Assembly: GCA_026708115.1 (NCBI GenBank) | Contig: JAPOVL010000015.1 | Span: forward strand, 1-64,000 | Source of the DNA: Chloroflexota bacterium | GTDB taxonomy: Bacteria; Chloroflexota; Anaerolineae; Aggregatilineales; Phototrophicaceae | Direction of reading: 5' to 3' | DNA: 64,000 nucleotides | Shown: positions 54,091 through 63,934 of the stretch, in pieces | Position numbering within the stretch: position 1 is the first letter of the stretch | How the letters are laid out: each line of letters opens with the position of its first letter | Program-made: the position numbers and the translations under genes | The notes under the pieces: model-generated | What the model was told of the DNA's origin: nothing | Databases searched by the model: none | The model's input: the letters and a program-made list of their open reading frames with translations, nothing else

Positions 54091-55551
54091 ATGCATGGGT
54101 TCCAGAATCTTTTGCGTGGTCGAATCTTCTGGCTTGTCATCGCGCTCACCGTCGCGATTGTGAATCTGTTAGTTGCGACGCCCGAATTCCTTGGTCTTAC
54201 CCTAACAGGCTTATGTTTGATCGCAGCGCTCGCCTCTCCCCCGGCAATGCTTGTCGTTTTGCTCGTTCTTGCGCCCTTGCGTGCGCTGATTGCGACAGAA
54301 TCCGGTATTGATCTCCCGTTCGATATCGGTCAGATCCTTTTCGTCCTTTATATTGGAGTTTGGTTGGCGCATCGAATCGCGCTTCGCCAACCCGTAGTTA
54401 CGTTGCATCGCAACATCGTATTATCTGCAAGCTTGTGCCTTTGTGCAGTTTTCGCGCTCGGGTCTTGGACAAGCGCCTCGCAGTCTGCCTGGCTGCGCGA
54501 GTGGCTCAAATGGATTTTGATGGCGATTTTCGTATGGCAAATAACGATCTCGGAACATAGCTGCTGGCCTTGGATGGTATTCGCGCTGCTCGTCGCCGCT
54601 ACAGCAAATGCGCTTGTCGGGTTGTACATATTCTTTGGTGGAAGCGGCGCAGACCATCTTGCGATTTTGGGTCGGTTTTTCCGCGCCTTTGGCACGTTTG
54701 GACAGCCGAATCCCTTTGCCGGATTCATGGGGCTTATGCTCCCGCTCGCTTTAATGGGCGCCTATGTTCAGCTTGCGTCGATCCTGTCCGAATACCGAAA
54801 AAAACAGCGGCTTCGCTGGAACACCCTGCAGCTTCTTATCTGCTTCGGGCTGTCAGCAGCCTTGATTTCAGCCGCACTGCTCACATCCTGGAGTCGCGGC
54901 GCCTGGCTCGGCACAGCAGTTTCAGTGGCAGTTATGCTCTTCGCACTGCCCAAACGCCTGACAACCGGGTTCGCCGCCGCGCTTGGTCTAGCGCTTCTGA
55001 TTGCGGGGTTGTGGTTGGGAGGATTGTTACCGCGATCCCTTGTCAACCGGTTGACGGCTTCCTCTGACGATTTTCTCACGATGGAAGATGTTCGTGGTGT
55101 TGATGTCAGCCCGATAAACTACGCGGTGGTTGAAAGAATTGCCCATTGGCAGGCGGCCCTCAATATGGCGCAATCCAACCCAATTCTGGGGGTCGGGCTG
55201 GGAAACTACGAAATCGTCTATGACCAGTATCGACTTATCAATTGGAAAGAGCCATTAGGGCATGCGCATAACTTTTATCTGAATACGCTTGCCGAAACCG
55301 GCATAGTCGGATTGCTCGCGTATCTGGCTTTCTGGCTCGTGATCTTTCTTGTCACCTGGCGCGCGCGCACCCACCCGGATTTGTTCGCTCGAGCAACAGC
55401 GATCGGTCTGCTTGGCAGTTGGACGTACCTGGCGGTCCATAGCATTTTTGATAACCTCTTCGTAAACAACCTCTTTCTGCATATTGGTGTATTATTAGGT
55501 ATACTTGCGATCTTGTATTGTCAACTCAATCACAGGCTGGTGTTGGATTAA
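54091..55551 (+). CDS. O-antigen ligase/polymerase family membrane protein
   Basis: 486 residues from ATG 54091, one base after the UXS stop. About twelve membrane helices, with the Wzy_C/WaaL loop containing FGQPNPFAGFMGLMLPLALM, TSWSRGAWLG and HAHNFYLNTLAETGIVG. Such proteins polymerise or ligate undecaprenyl-linked glycans at the outer face. It is the second protein of this family within 5 kb. Confidence 0.9.
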   Translation: MHGFQNLLRGRIFWLVIALTVAIVNLLVATPEFLGLTLTGLCLIAALASPPAMLVVLLVLAPLRALIATESGIDLPFDIGQILFVLYIGVWLAHRIALRQPVVTLHRNIVLSASLCLCAVFALGSWTSASQSAWLREWLKWILMAIFVWQITISEHSCWPWMVFALLVAATANALVGLYIFFGGSGADHLAILGRFFRAFGTFGQPNPFAGFMGLMLPLALMGAYVQLASILSEYRKKQRLRWNTLQLLICFGLSAALISAALLTSWSRGAWLGTAVSVAVMLFALPKRLTTGFAAALGLALLIAGLWLGGLLPRSLVNRLTASSDDFLTMEDVRGVDVSPINYAVVERIAHWQAALNMAQSNPILGVGLGNYEIVYDQYRLINWKEPLGHAHNFYLNTLAETGIVGLLAYLAFWLVIFLVTWRARTHPDLFARATAIGLLGSWTYLAVHSIFDNLFVNNLFLHIGVLLGILAILYCQLNHRLVLD

Positions 55552-55553
55552 CT

Positions 55554-56159
55554 ATGTCTCAAGCGATTACGCCGGATGTCTCATCTAAAGGCGAAGGTTA
55601 CCGAGGGCTATCAACACCTATTGATCGTTTCATCATTGCCCTAGCAAGCCGGGTCGGTGGCAGACGGGCAAAAGAAGTCGAGCGATTCATCAAATTCGCA
55701 TTCATCGGTTTACTGGGTTTTGTCATCGATTTCGGCGTTCTGTTTATTCTGCAGTCGACTGTCTTGCCAGCGGCAGACGACCAAAACATTGAGTTGCCGC
55801 TCAACGTGGCGCTCGCCACTACCATAAGCTTTACACTGGCGGTTAGTAGCAATTTCACTTGGAATCGTCTTTGGACTTACCCGGATTCAAGATCGTATTC
55901 AGTTCGTCGCCAATTGACACAGTTCGCCATAGTCAGCGTGATCGGCTGGATTGGTCGAACCTTCTGGATCACAAGTTCCTTTGCCTTCTTTGGCCTATGG
56001 TCGACCGCTACGATTCAAAGCATGATGTCGAGTTACAATCCCGTTCTACAAGACGAGTTGAAACTAGGCACGATGATCTCGCAGTTTATTGGAGTCATTG
56101 TCGTGATGATTTGGAATTTCCTCGCAAACCGTTACTGGACCTTTAACGACGTCGAATAA
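55554..56159 (+). CDS. GtrA-family membrane protein
   Basis: 201 residues from ATG 55554, 2 bp after the ligase stop. Four membrane helices with the GtrA pattern (FIKFAFIGLLGFVIDFGVLF, SNFTWNRLWTY, NFLANRYWTFN). GtrA proteins are thought to flip polyprenyl-linked sugars. It fits the polysaccharide run between the ligase and the GT4 enzyme. Confidence 0.92.
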   Translation: MSQAITPDVSSKGEGYRGLSTPIDRFIIALASRVGGRRAKEVERFIKFAFIGLLGFVIDFGVLFILQSTVLPAADDQNIELPLNVALATTISFTLAVSSNFTWNRLWTYPDSRSYSVRRQLTQFAIVSVIGWIGRTFWITSSFAFFGLWSTATIQSMMSSYNPVLQDELKLGTMISQFIGVIVVMIWNFLANRYWTFNDVE

Positions 56160-56160
56160 C

Positions 56161-57300
56161 GTGTCCCGTATTGCCATTGACTATACACCTGCTTATGAAC
56201 AGGGTGGCGGCATCGGGCGCTACGTTCGCGAGTTGACGGCAGCGCTTGCCGTAAAAGATCCATTGACGGACTACCGGCTCTTCGTCGCAGGCTCGAAACG
56301 CGAGCGACTCCCGCACCCGCCCGGACCGAACTTTGACTGGCGGACGACAATCTTGACGCCACGGTGGCTGGCAAGAATCTGGCAGCGCGCTCACCTGCCC
56401 CTGCCAGTCGAAGCATTCACCGGGCCCGTGGACTTGTTTCATGCGACCGACTTCGTCTTGCCACCGACTCTGCCCCAGACCCGCAACTTGCTGACAGTGC
56501 ATGACCTTTCCTTCCTTCGCGTGCCAGATGCTGCCAGCCCGTCTCTAAGGCGATACTTGGAAGCCGTGGTGCCGCGTTCTGTAGAGCGGGCCGATCACGT
56601 ACTGGCGGATTCACAGGCGACCAAAGACGATCTCATAGAAATCTACCGGACGCCGGCCGACAAGATCAGCGTTTTGTATTCCGGCGTGGATAGCCGTTTC
56701 GGTGCTGTAACGGACGAGATGGCGCTTAGTGACGTATTGGAAAGGCACAATCTGAAAGATATCGCATATGTCCTTTCGGTCGGTACTGTCCAGCCACGCA
56801 AAAACTATAGCAGAGCAATCCGCGCATTATCAAAAATACGGGATCAAGGCATAGACTTGCATTATGCCGTTGCAGGCGGCAGTGGCTGGCTCGAAGACGA
56901 GATGTATCGCAGCATCAAAGAATCCGCGATGGAAGATTATGTCCATATTCTTGGTTTCGTCCCTGATGAGGATCTGCCCGCGCTCTACTCAGGCGCGCGC
57001 GCGCTTCTTGCTGTCTCTTTGTACGAGGGCTTCGGACTGCCGGTTCTGGAGGCTATGGCATGTGGTACACCGGTGATCACGAGCAATTTGTCGTCCCTAC
57101 CAGAAGTAGCCGGCGCCGCGGGCATTCTGGTCGACCCGCTGGATAACGAGGCAATCAGCGATGCCATTGTGAGGACTTTGACCGACGCAGCCTTGCGACA
57201 GCAGCTAGTAGCCGTGGGCTTTGAGCACATCAAGCGTTTCTCGTGGGCCAGTGCTGCAAGCCAACTGAAGTCCATCTACGATTATATACTTGGCGCGTAA
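56161..57300 (+). CDS. Family 4 glycosyltransferase
   Basis: 379 residues from GTG 56161. GT-B fold with GGGIGRYVRELTAAL at the N-terminus, VLSVGTVQPRKNYSRAIRA, and the nucleotide-sugar site EGFGLPVLEAMACGTPVI. It transfers a hexose or deoxyhexose from an NDP- or GDP-sugar. The donor and linkage cannot be told. Confidence 0.93.
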   Translation: MSRIAIDYTPAYEQGGGIGRYVRELTAALAVKDPLTDYRLFVAGSKRERLPHPPGPNFDWRTTILTPRWLARIWQRAHLPLPVEAFTGPVDLFHATDFVLPPTLPQTRNLLTVHDLSFLRVPDAASPSLRRYLEAVVPRSVERADHVLADSQATKDDLIEIYRTPADKISVLYSGVDSRFGAVTDEMALSDVLERHNLKDIAYVLSVGTVQPRKNYSRAIRALSKIRDQGIDLHYAVAGGSGWLEDEMYRSIKESAMEDYVHILGFVPDEDLPALYSGARALLAVSLYEGFGLPVLEAMACGTPVITSNLSSLPEVAGAAGILVDPLDNEAISDAIVRTLTDAALRQQLVAVGFEHIKRFSWASAASQLKSIYDYILGA

Positions 57301-57342
57301 GTAAAACCTTAGTCCGGTGAAGATGAGAGGCCTTCACGTCGT

Positions 57343-57960
57343 ATGAACACGGCAAATAGCGCGATAAATGCTCGCGGGAACGGGGTATTAGTTCTCTTGC
57401 TGCTGGCATTGGCAGGTTACCTGTTGCCTTGGGTAACAGCCCCGAATGCAGCTATGACGCTCAACGCATTCGATTTAGCCGAATGGACGAGCTTGCATCC
57501 CATACAGCAGCAAGCGATGCCGCCCTTGATTGTGCCATTGCTACTGCGTGCGCAACTGGCGATTTTGGCGGTTTTAATCGCGCTTTGGTCGATCAGCCGA
57601 AACGAGCGTTTTTTCGCCATTCTATTCGTTGCCTTGCTCTCGGTTTCACAACTCCCTCCGTTGGAGTTCCTGAACAACGTCGCTGATCTAAACTACCGGC
57701 AACTGCTGTTTCTTGCCTTAGCTACAATCATCTTGACAACGGGACTAGGCCTCATTCTGCCAGCGCAGTTTCGGCCGTTTGTGATTATCTTCCTGGCGGT
57801 TTCGGGTATCGTCACATCACTCTTGGGACAATCACAAGCGATTGAGTTGTATCAAGTTACGCTGGAGCAAGGTGAGACAGGTGGTGGTTTATGGCTAATC
57901 GTAGTGGCCTATGCCGCTATCAGTCTAAATGGGCTTCGAAGATTCCTAAGCCGTCGATGA
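57343..57960 (+). CDS. Multi-pass membrane protein, unknown
   Basis: 205 residues with about six hydrophobic helices (for example GVLVLLLLALAGYLLPWV, LLFLALATIILTTGLGLIL and FRPFVIIFLAVSGIVTSLLG). Ends in a short basic tail. It follows the glycosyltransferase by 42 bp and overlaps the convergent DinB-like gene by 15 bp. No family is recognised. Confidence 0.7.
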   Translation: MNTANSAINARGNGVLVLLLLALAGYLLPWVTAPNAAMTLNAFDLAEWTSLHPIQQQAMPPLIVPLLLRAQLAILAVLIALWSISRNERFFAILFVALLSVSQLPPLEFLNNVADLNYRQLLFLALATIILTTGLGLILPAQFRPFVIIFLAVSGIVTSLLGQSQAIELYQVTLEQGETGGGLWLIVVAYAAISLNGLRRFLSRR

Positions 57961-58443
57961 TCCAAGATACGCGGCCGGCTTATCGAGAGCTTCGGCAACC
58001 ATCGTCATTTGACCGACGTGGTAGCTTTCATGGAAATGGAAATACAGCAGGCTATCGAATACGCTGTTATCACTGTAGCCGGATGGTTGCAGCAGCGCTT
58101 CATCGTCCATCATCTGCAACCCGGCTTGTAAACGCCGTTGCGTCTTGTTGAACAGGCTCACTAATTCCTCGAACTGAAGCACCGTTTCATCTTGAAAGCT
58201 GATTGGGCTGCTGCCATGACGATATCGCGCTCGACACGCGTCCGACCATATGTTTTCTGCTCCAACCAGAGTCAACGGCCTAGCTCGGGCGGAAACGATA
58301 TGACCCAAAAGCCAGTTGATGGTGTGCGCATTGTCGAAAGGCTGAACCATGCTTTCAGCATGGCCGACGACACGGGCTTGCATACGAACTGTTTCCGCCG
58401 TGTATTCAAAGCAATTCAAGAGCGCCCTGCAAAGCATCTGCAT
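57946..58443 (-). CDS. DinB/YfiT-like four-helix metal protein
   Basis: 165 residues from the ATG at 58443, which has a perfect GGAGGAG site; longer in-frame starts lack one. DinB-superfamily features: first metal histidine in INWLLGHIVSARARPL and the second pair in FHFHESYHVGQM. These proteins are thiol-S-transferases or related metal enzymes; the substrate is unknown. Confidence 0.88.
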   Translation of the reverse strand: MQMLCRALLNCFEYTAETVRMQARVVGHAESMVQPFDNAHTINWLLGHIVSARARPLTLVGAENIWSDACRARYRHGSSPISFQDETVLQFEELVSLFNKTQRRLQAGLQMMDDEALLQPSGYSDNSVFDSLLYFHFHESYHVGQMTMVAEALDKPAAYLGSSTA

Positions 58444-58551
58444 TCTCCTCCTCAATAGACGTCGGTTTTCTACTACACATATACACGCGTGGCCTGCAAG
58501 TAAGGCCCATGAGTCAGGCAGCTTGTCTCTACTCTGTCGATGTCTACCGCG

Positions 58552-58582
58552 GAAAACGAAAAGAGGCGGCAACTGCCGCCTC
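58552..58582 (-). terminator. Terminator of acpP
   Basis: Minus strand: GAGGCGGC-AGTT-GCCGCCTC followed by TTTTCGTTTT, 34 bp after the acpP stop. Confidence 0.9.
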
Positions 58583-58615
58583 GTTCAGTTTAGAAAATGC
58601 TTGTTGCGTATTGGA

Positions 58616-58852
58616 TTATTCCATGTTGGATTGAATGTACTCCACGGCTTGACCAACAGTTTCGATTCGCTGCGCGTCCTCATCGCTGATTTCGCCGCCG
58701 AATTCTTCCTCAAATGCCATGATCAATTCGACGAGGTCGAGCGAGTCGGCTTCCAGATCTTCGCGGAAACTCGCGGTACTGACGACGCGTTCTTCTTCCA
58801 CACCAAGCAACTCGACCACGATTCCTTTGACCCGATCTTCAATAGATGCCAT
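58616..58852 (-). CDS. acpP: Acyl carrier protein
   Basis: Carries acyl groups on phosphopantetheine during fatty-acid synthesis. 78 residues, acidic, with the attachment serine in [18 protein letters not shown]. The ATG at 58852 has GGAGGAG 8 nt upstream; the GTG three codons earlier sits on the ribosome site. Partner enzymes plsX and fabF are at 40-43 kb. Confidence 0.97.
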   Translation of the reverse strand: MASIEDRVKGIVVELLGVEEERVVSTASFREDLEADSLDLVELIMAFEEEFGGEISDEDAQRIETVGQAVEYIQSNME

Positions 58853-58900
58853 CTTGGCCACTCCTCCCCAACGGAATCTTTAGCAATCGCATAAGCGACA

Positions 58901-58929
58901 ATTATACCGTTTATCACTTTCCGTGCCAG
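58901..58929 (-). promoter_or_regulatory. Sigma-70-like promoter of acpP
   Basis: Minus strand: CTGGCA, 17-nt spacer, TATAAT, about 50 bp before the ATG. Confidence 0.55.
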
Positions 58930-59036
58930 CCTGTATGGTGGCGACCCGCATAATTGACACGTCATAACTTCAACAGTACGATGATTCGGCGGCGACCTAG
59001 ATTCATCAACCGCCTCAATAAAGGGAACACTTCGTT

Positions 59037-60080
59037 ATGCCTAAAGTCACGGAAACACCCTCAACCGAAAGCCGCAAACTGGACCACATCCGGATCAACC
59101 TGCAAGAGAATGTTCAGTTTCCTCGCATTAGTACCGGATTTGAACGGTATCGGTTTACTCATCAGGCGCTTCCCGAGTTAAGCTTGCATGATATCGATAC
59201 GTCGGTTCAAGTATTTGGCAAACTGTTGCAATCACCGATCCTGATATCGTCGATGACAGGCGGTACCGACGCCGCGCGACGCATCAACAGACACCTGGCG
59301 GCGGCTGCTCAAGAACATGCTATAGCAATGGGTTTGGGCTCACAGCGAGCGGCGATAGAAGATGAATCCTTGCGCAGTTCCTTTCAAATCCGAGAGGTTG
59401 CGCCGGATATTCTACTCTTCGCTAACCTCGGCGCCGTGCAACTCAACTATGGCTACAGCATCGAAGAGTGTCGCAAGGCGATCGACATGGTGGCTGCCGA
59501 TGCCCTGATTCTTCATTTCAATGTTTTGCAAGAAGCCGTTCAAGCCGAGGGCGATGTCGATTTTTCCGGTCTTCTTAAGAAAGTGGAGTCGATATGCGCG
59601 CATCTTGCAGTGCCGGTTATTGCGAAAGAAGTTGGCTGGGGCTTTTCTCACAGAAATGTACGCGATTTGGCCAACGCAGGTGTCTCAGCAATTGACGTGG
59701 CCGGATCAGGAGGCACGTCCTGGAGCGAAGTAGAGTATCATCGCGCCCCTACGCCCTTCCACGCGCGCGTGGCCCGCAGCTTCGCTGACTGGGGAATCCC
59801 TACTGCCGAGGCGATAACTTACGCGAGGACGGCGGCGCCAGAATTGCCGGTGTTCGCCAGCGGGGGTTTGCGCGACGGCGTCGATATTGCCAAATGTATC
59901 GCATTAGGCGCTTGTCTTGCCGGCCTGGCCAGCCCCTTCCTAAGCGCGGCGGACGAATCCGCAGAAGCGGTTGATCTACTAATTGCCGAACTGAACGCTC
60001 AATTGCGTATCGCGATGTTATGCACGGCTTCGCAAAACATCGCCCAACTGCGCAATGCGGAGATCAAATCAATTGATTGA
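59037..60080 (+). CDS. fni: Isopentenyl-diphosphate delta-isomerase, type 2
   Basis: FMN-dependent interconversion of IPP and DMAPP, the step after isopentenyl phosphate kinase. 347 residues with [10 protein letters not shown], the FMN segment [53 protein letters not shown], the [14 protein letters not shown] substrate region and [13 protein letters not shown]. It completes the mevalonate pathway but is 33 kb from the other genes. Confidence 0.97.
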   Translation: MPKVTETPSTESRKLDHIRINLQENVQFPRISTGFERYRFTHQALPELSLHDIDTSVQVFGKLLQSPILISSMTGGTDAARRINRHLAAAAQEHAIAMGLGSQRAAIEDESLRSSFQIREVAPDILLFANLGAVQLNYGYSIEECRKAIDMVAADALILHFNVLQEAVQAEGDVDFSGLLKKVESICAHLAVPVIAKEVGWGFSHRNVRDLANAGVSAIDVAGSGGTSWSEVEYHRAPTPFHARVARSFADWGIPTAEAITYARTAAPELPVFASGGLRDGVDIAKCIALGACLAGLASPFLSAADESAEAVDLLIAELNAQLRIAMLCTASQNIAQLRNAEIKSID

Positions 60081-60085
60081 ATCAG

Positions 60086-61258
60086 TTACACCAGTTCCCG
60101 TATAACTGCGTTGCTAAGCAGCCGACCCCGCTCGCTCAAGCGGACGCGGTCGCTTTCCACATGAATCAAGCCCAAAGTCTTCATTTTCCCAATGCCGACA
60201 GAGAACTTGTCGACGATGTCCACACCGAACCGCCTTTGAAATGTAGGACGATGTATGCCCTCGCGGGTTAACCTTATGCTCATCATGACAGTCTCATAAA
60301 GGTCTTCCCGGCTGTTGACGTTTGTGGATTTCGCTACGGCCGGCGTAAGGGGAAAGTCATATTCCGCGTCTACGTGCTCGTTGAGCGACTCGACATATCG
60401 TATGGGATTGGCAATGTTGGAATAACGGACACCGTCCGCGAAACCGTGCGCGCCAGCGCCAAAACCAAGATAGGGCAAGTTGCGCCAATACTGTAAGTTA
60501 TGGCGACATTCGAACTGCGGGCGTGTCCAATTGCTAATCTCGTATTGCGCGTATCCGTCGCCTGCCAGATTGCGCGACGCATATTCGTACATATCTGCGA
60601 AAATATCGTCGTTGGGCCGCGGCAACGCGCCGGCGTCGACTTGCGCGCGCAAAGCCGTTCCGCCCTTCAGTTCCAGACCGTACATCGAGACATGTTCCGG
60701 CGCATAACTGAGGATCGCGTCAACCGTACGCTTCCATTCATCGAGGGTCTCGCCAGGGGACCCAAATATCACGTCCAGGTTCACATTTTCGAAGCCCGCC
60801 TGTCGCGCGCAGTGCAGAGCGCGTTCGACGGCATCGAGGTCATGGCGGCGCTCGAATAGACGAAGGACTCTTTCCGATGCGGACTGCATGCCAATGCTCA
60901 AGCGATTGATGCCGATCTCACGCAATTCGCGCAAATATGAAGTTGATACGTCATTGGGATTGGTTTCTATGGACACTTCAAGATCGACAGCTAGGGAAAA
61001 GTGCTTCGCCAAGCAATGCAGGATCTCCCCATAGTAGCGCGCCGCGAGCAGGGACGGGGTACCGCCTCCGAAGTAGACGGTATGAATCTCCCGATGTGGA
61101 TTGTTCGCGGAGGCAAACTCAATCTCTTGGAGAAGCGCGCGAATATACGCTGGAACTAGAGACCCAAGATCGGTGTAGATGTTGAATGCGCAGTAGCTGC
61201 AACGCGTCTCGCAAAATGGTATATGAATGTACGCGGACAGCGGCGTTTGAGAACTCAT
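60086..61258 (-). CDS. hemW: HemW-like radical SAM protein
   Basis: CoPro oxidase-like family now viewed as haem chaperone. Radical-SAM cluster motif HIPFCETRCSYCAFNIY, then VYFGGGTPSLL, SIETNPND, NRLSIGMQSA and the HemW C-terminal domain with NLQYWRNLPYLGFGAGAHGF. 390 residues from ATG 61258. It converges on fni with a 5-bp gap. Confidence 0.93.
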   Translation of the reverse strand: MSSQTPLSAYIHIPFCETRCSYCAFNIYTDLGSLVPAYIRALLQEIEFASANNPHREIHTVYFGGGTPSLLAARYYGEILHCLAKHFSLAVDLEVSIETNPNDVSTSYLRELREIGINRLSIGMQSASERVLRLFERRHDLDAVERALHCARQAGFENVNLDVIFGSPGETLDEWKRTVDAILSYAPEHVSMYGLELKGGTALRAQVDAGALPRPNDDIFADMYEYASRNLAGDGYAQYEISNWTRPQFECRHNLQYWRNLPYLGFGAGAHGFADGVRYSNIANPIRYVESLNEHVDAEYDFPLTPAVAKSTNVNSREDLYETVMMSIRLTREGIHRPTFQRRFGVDIVDKFSVGIGKMKTLGLIHVESDRVRLSERGRLLSNAVIRELV

Positions 61259-61349
61259 GATCACGGCCGGTTTCAACACAAGCCAGAGATTGCGCCAATG
61301 TTATTACTTAAATATAATTATGCAAGTCAACGTTCCCAGACCTATTCGC

Positions 61350-61443
61350 TACAGCCGCTCGGCGCGTAACCGTGAAGAAGTCGGCCGCGCTCACTCAAAA
61401 TAATATTCGTTCTCGTCGCATAAGCGACGCGGTTTGTTAAAAG
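61350..61443 (+). repeat. Dispersed hairpin repeat, copy C
   Basis: ACAGCCGCTCGGCGCGTAACCG, CGCTCACTCAAAATAAT, then TTCTCGTCGC-ATAA-GCGACG, CGGTTTGTTAAAA. It occupies the divergent gap between hemW and the PP2C gene. The remaining 160 bp before the PP2C start show no gene. Confidence 0.78.
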
Positions 61444-61603
61444 AATTCCGGTCGGGTCGACAACTCCGCAAGCTAGCAGGTAGGATGTTGTGCAAGCCCG
61501 AAACAGTCGAATCCGAACAATCAGCGGAACCGAATCCACGGGTATGGACGCGGCGGGTGTTTCTATTTGCAAAAGCCATGACCTCTGGCATTAGGGAAAC
61601 GCG

Positions 61604-62728
61604 ATGAACTTTTTGCGGCGTCTACTTGGCATGTCCCCTGACCACGTGGGAAGGGATACGACGTCTCGTCGTGTGGCGCATGTTACACGCAGCAGGGACG
61701 TGCCGGCAGCGCTCATACCAAGGGCAGTGGACACCGAAGCCCAGCTAGGCGACGACGAAGCTGATTTGGAAGAATTGCCACCTAAGCAGCCTCCACTAGA
61801 GGACGAGGATAGAGCGGATCCAAAAACCGAATCCGTCGCAGAACCACAAGTGCAGCCGGCACAAATGCAAGTCAATATTCAACGGTGGCCACGTGCGGAA
61901 CCTACGCCGCCGCGACGCGAGCCTCCTCGGGAGTATAAGCCCAAGCGCGCTTTGACCTACGGCATCGCCACAGACGTTGGCAAGCTACGCGACAACAACG
62001 AAGATGCCTGTTTCGCCATGCAGTGGCATACGATGACTGTGGAAAATCGCCCGGACTTTGGTTTCTTTGTTGTTGCAGATGGTATGGGTGGACATCTCGA
62101 TGGCGAAAGGGCGGCAGGCATCGCCGTTCAGACGCTCGCGTCCGAGATGCTGCAAAGCGTCTATATGCCCTTGCTGCGGAATTTCAGAGCCGCGGAAAAG
62201 ACAACAATCCTTGAAGCCTTGGTCGCCGCGTCAGAAAAGGCGAATTCAGCGGTCATTGACGCGGTGCCAGGTGGTGGCACGACCTTGTCCACTGTGGCAA
62301 TTGTGGGCAATCTTGCCTATCTTGTGCATGTGGGCGACAGTCGCGCCTATCTGATCCACAATGATGAAATCGAGCAGTTGACGACTGACCACACCTTGGT
62401 GCAGCGATTGGTCGAGATGAAAGAACTCACGCCCGAAGAAGCCGAGTATTACCCGCAGAAGAATGTTCTATACCGAGCTCTCGGACAGAATGAGAGCCTA
62501 AAAATGGAAAGGTTGATTCGCACATTGCCCTCAGCGGCTCAAATGATAATCTGCAGCGATGGTTTATGGGACCTGGTGGACAACGAAACGATGAAGCGCG
62601 TGACGCTCGAATCACCAAGTCCGCAAGAAGCCTGTGATCGGCTGGTCAGCCTTGCCAATGACCACGGGGGAACAGACAATATTTCCGTCATCATACTGAA
62701 AGTCCCGGAAAACGACGTCAATATCTAG
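61604..62728 (+). CDS. PP2C-type serine/threonine phosphatase
   Basis: 374 residues: an N-terminal basic start, a Pro/Glu/Asp-rich linker (to about 105), then a PP2C domain with GIATDVGKLRDNNEDACF, VVADGMGGHLDGERAA, VGDSRAYLI, SDGLWDLVDN and GGTDNISVIIL, so all metal aspartates are present. It removes phosphate from Ser/Thr, typically opposing Hanks-type kinases; no kinase gene is in this window. It is followed by a response regulator gene on the same strand. Confidence 0.94.
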   Translation: MNFLRRLLGMSPDHVGRDTTSRRVAHVTRSRDVPAALIPRAVDTEAQLGDDEADLEELPPKQPPLEDEDRADPKTESVAEPQVQPAQMQVNIQRWPRAEPTPPRREPPREYKPKRALTYGIATDVGKLRDNNEDACFAMQWHTMTVENRPDFGFFVVADGMGGHLDGERAAGIAVQTLASEMLQSVYMPLLRNFRAAEKTTILEALVAASEKANSAVIDAVPGGGTTLSTVAIVGNLAYLVHVGDSRAYLIHNDEIEQLTTDHTLVQRLVEMKELTPEEAEYYPQKNVLYRALGQNESLKMERLIRTLPSAAQMIICSDGLWDLVDNETMKRVTLESPSPQEACDRLVSLANDHGGTDNISVIILKVPENDVNI

Positions 62729-62830
62729 ACTGTGTCGCATCCCGTCGCAACTGCCAACTTTAATCGTATCTGTTTGCTTACGCTACAGCAATGCTCTGTT
62801 CAAGGACCTGAAGGAATAGACTGGAAGAAA

Positions 62831-63571
62831 ATGAATTCAGTGCCATCTATCAATCGGATTCGCAAGCGCAAGACAATATTGGTTGTTGACGACGAACCGC
62901 GCATGATTGGCTTCATTCGAATGAATCTCGAATTGGAAGACCATCAAGTAATCGAGGCCCATAGCGGTTTGGAAGCGCTTGACGCGCTCCGCACACAATT
63001 GCCGGACCTGGTTCTCCTCGACGTCATGATGCCGGATCTGGACGGCTTCGAGACCTTGCGCATGTTACGAGAGTTTTCCGATATTCCGGTCATAATGTTA
63101 ACCGCCAAAGGCGAGGAAAACGACAAAGTGCTGGGTTTGGAACTGGGCGCCGATGATTATATCACCAAGCCCTTTGGACCACGGGAGTTGTCAAGCCGCA
63201 TCAAAGCCATATTCCGACGACTGGAAAAACCATCGACCGATGAAGCTGTCTTGCGCGTTGACGATCGGCTCAGTGTGGATTTCAACCAGCGCCAGGTTAT
63301 TGTAGACGGCGCGGCCGTGAAGTTGCGACCGACCGAGTATCGCCTTCTGTATCATCTGATTCGCAACGCCGGCTGGACGGTGCCGCACGATCAGATCCTG
63401 CAAAAGGTCTGGGGATACGAATACAGAGATGAGGCGCATTACGTGCGGCTGTATGTCAACTATCTGCGCGAAAAGATAGAAGAAGATCCTTCAAATCCGC
63501 GTTATATCATTACCGAACGCGGTGTCGGCTATCGTTTCATCAACTTCAGGGATCAAGATCAACAGTCCTAG
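62831..63571 (+). CDS. OmpR/PhoB-type response regulator
   Basis: 246 residues from ATG 62831 ([14 protein letters not shown]). Receiver domain with VVDDEPRM, phospho-acceptor Asp64 in [11 protein letters not shown] and [10 protein letters not shown], then a winged-helix DNA-binding domain with [40 protein letters not shown] and TERGVGYRF. No partner histidine kinase follows. The 102-bp gap to the PP2C gene has no gene. Confidence 0.94.
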   Translation: MNSVPSINRIRKRKTILVVDDEPRMIGFIRMNLELEDHQVIEAHSGLEALDALRTQLPDLVLLDVMMPDLDGFETLRMLREFSDIPVIMLTAKGEENDKVLGLELGADDYITKPFGPRELSSRIKAIFRRLEKPSTDEAVLRVDDRLSVDFNQRQVIVDGAAVKLRPTEYRLLYHLIRNAGWTVPHDQILQKVWGYEYRDEAHYVRLYVNYLREKIEEDPSNPRYIITERGVGYRFINFRDQDQQS

Positions 63572-63573
63572 AC

Positions 63574-63915
63574 TTAGGCGAGCAAGAAGCCGAATTCAAG
63601 GTATAAACACACTTGGTCGGGCCCGACCGATGTGTATTCCGAACATGCTACCGATCCGTAGTCACGAAATACAAAAACCCTGCGGTTGCGCCGCTTGAGT
63701 TTTTTCTTGAGCGTGTTCCACTGCGATTTGCTTGGCATATCCGCGCCATCGATCAGTTCGAAATAACTCCGGCGGAAAACCGCGCGAAAGTGATGATCGT
63801 CGTATTCGATCAGCTTTATCAGACAGGCTCCTCGCGGACCGGACAAGACATTATTGATAAAGTCCGCCGCAAAATGATGGCGCACCTTCTGGAACTTTGG
63901 CAACTCATGAGGCAT
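63574..63915 (-). CDS. Hypothetical protein, basic, about 113 residues
   Basis: ATG at 63915 (MPHELPKFQKVRHHFAADF). The product has a mixed charged pattern (LIEYDDHHFRAVF, SQWNTLKKKLKRRNRRVFVFRDYG) and ends YLEFGFLLA. The frame upstream of this ATG runs into the dispersed repeat at the right edge, so it is not extended. No family is recognised. An overlapping plus-strand frame is less protein-like. It converges on the response regulator with a 2-bp gap. Confidence 0.5.
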   Translation of the reverse strand: MPHELPKFQKVRHHFAADFINNVLSGPRGACLIKLIEYDDHHFRAVFRRSYFELIDGADMPSKSQWNTLKKKLKRRNRRVFVFRDYGSVACSEYTSVGPDQVCLYLEFGFLLA

Positions 63916-63934
63916 TTTCAGACTGGTCCTTTTA

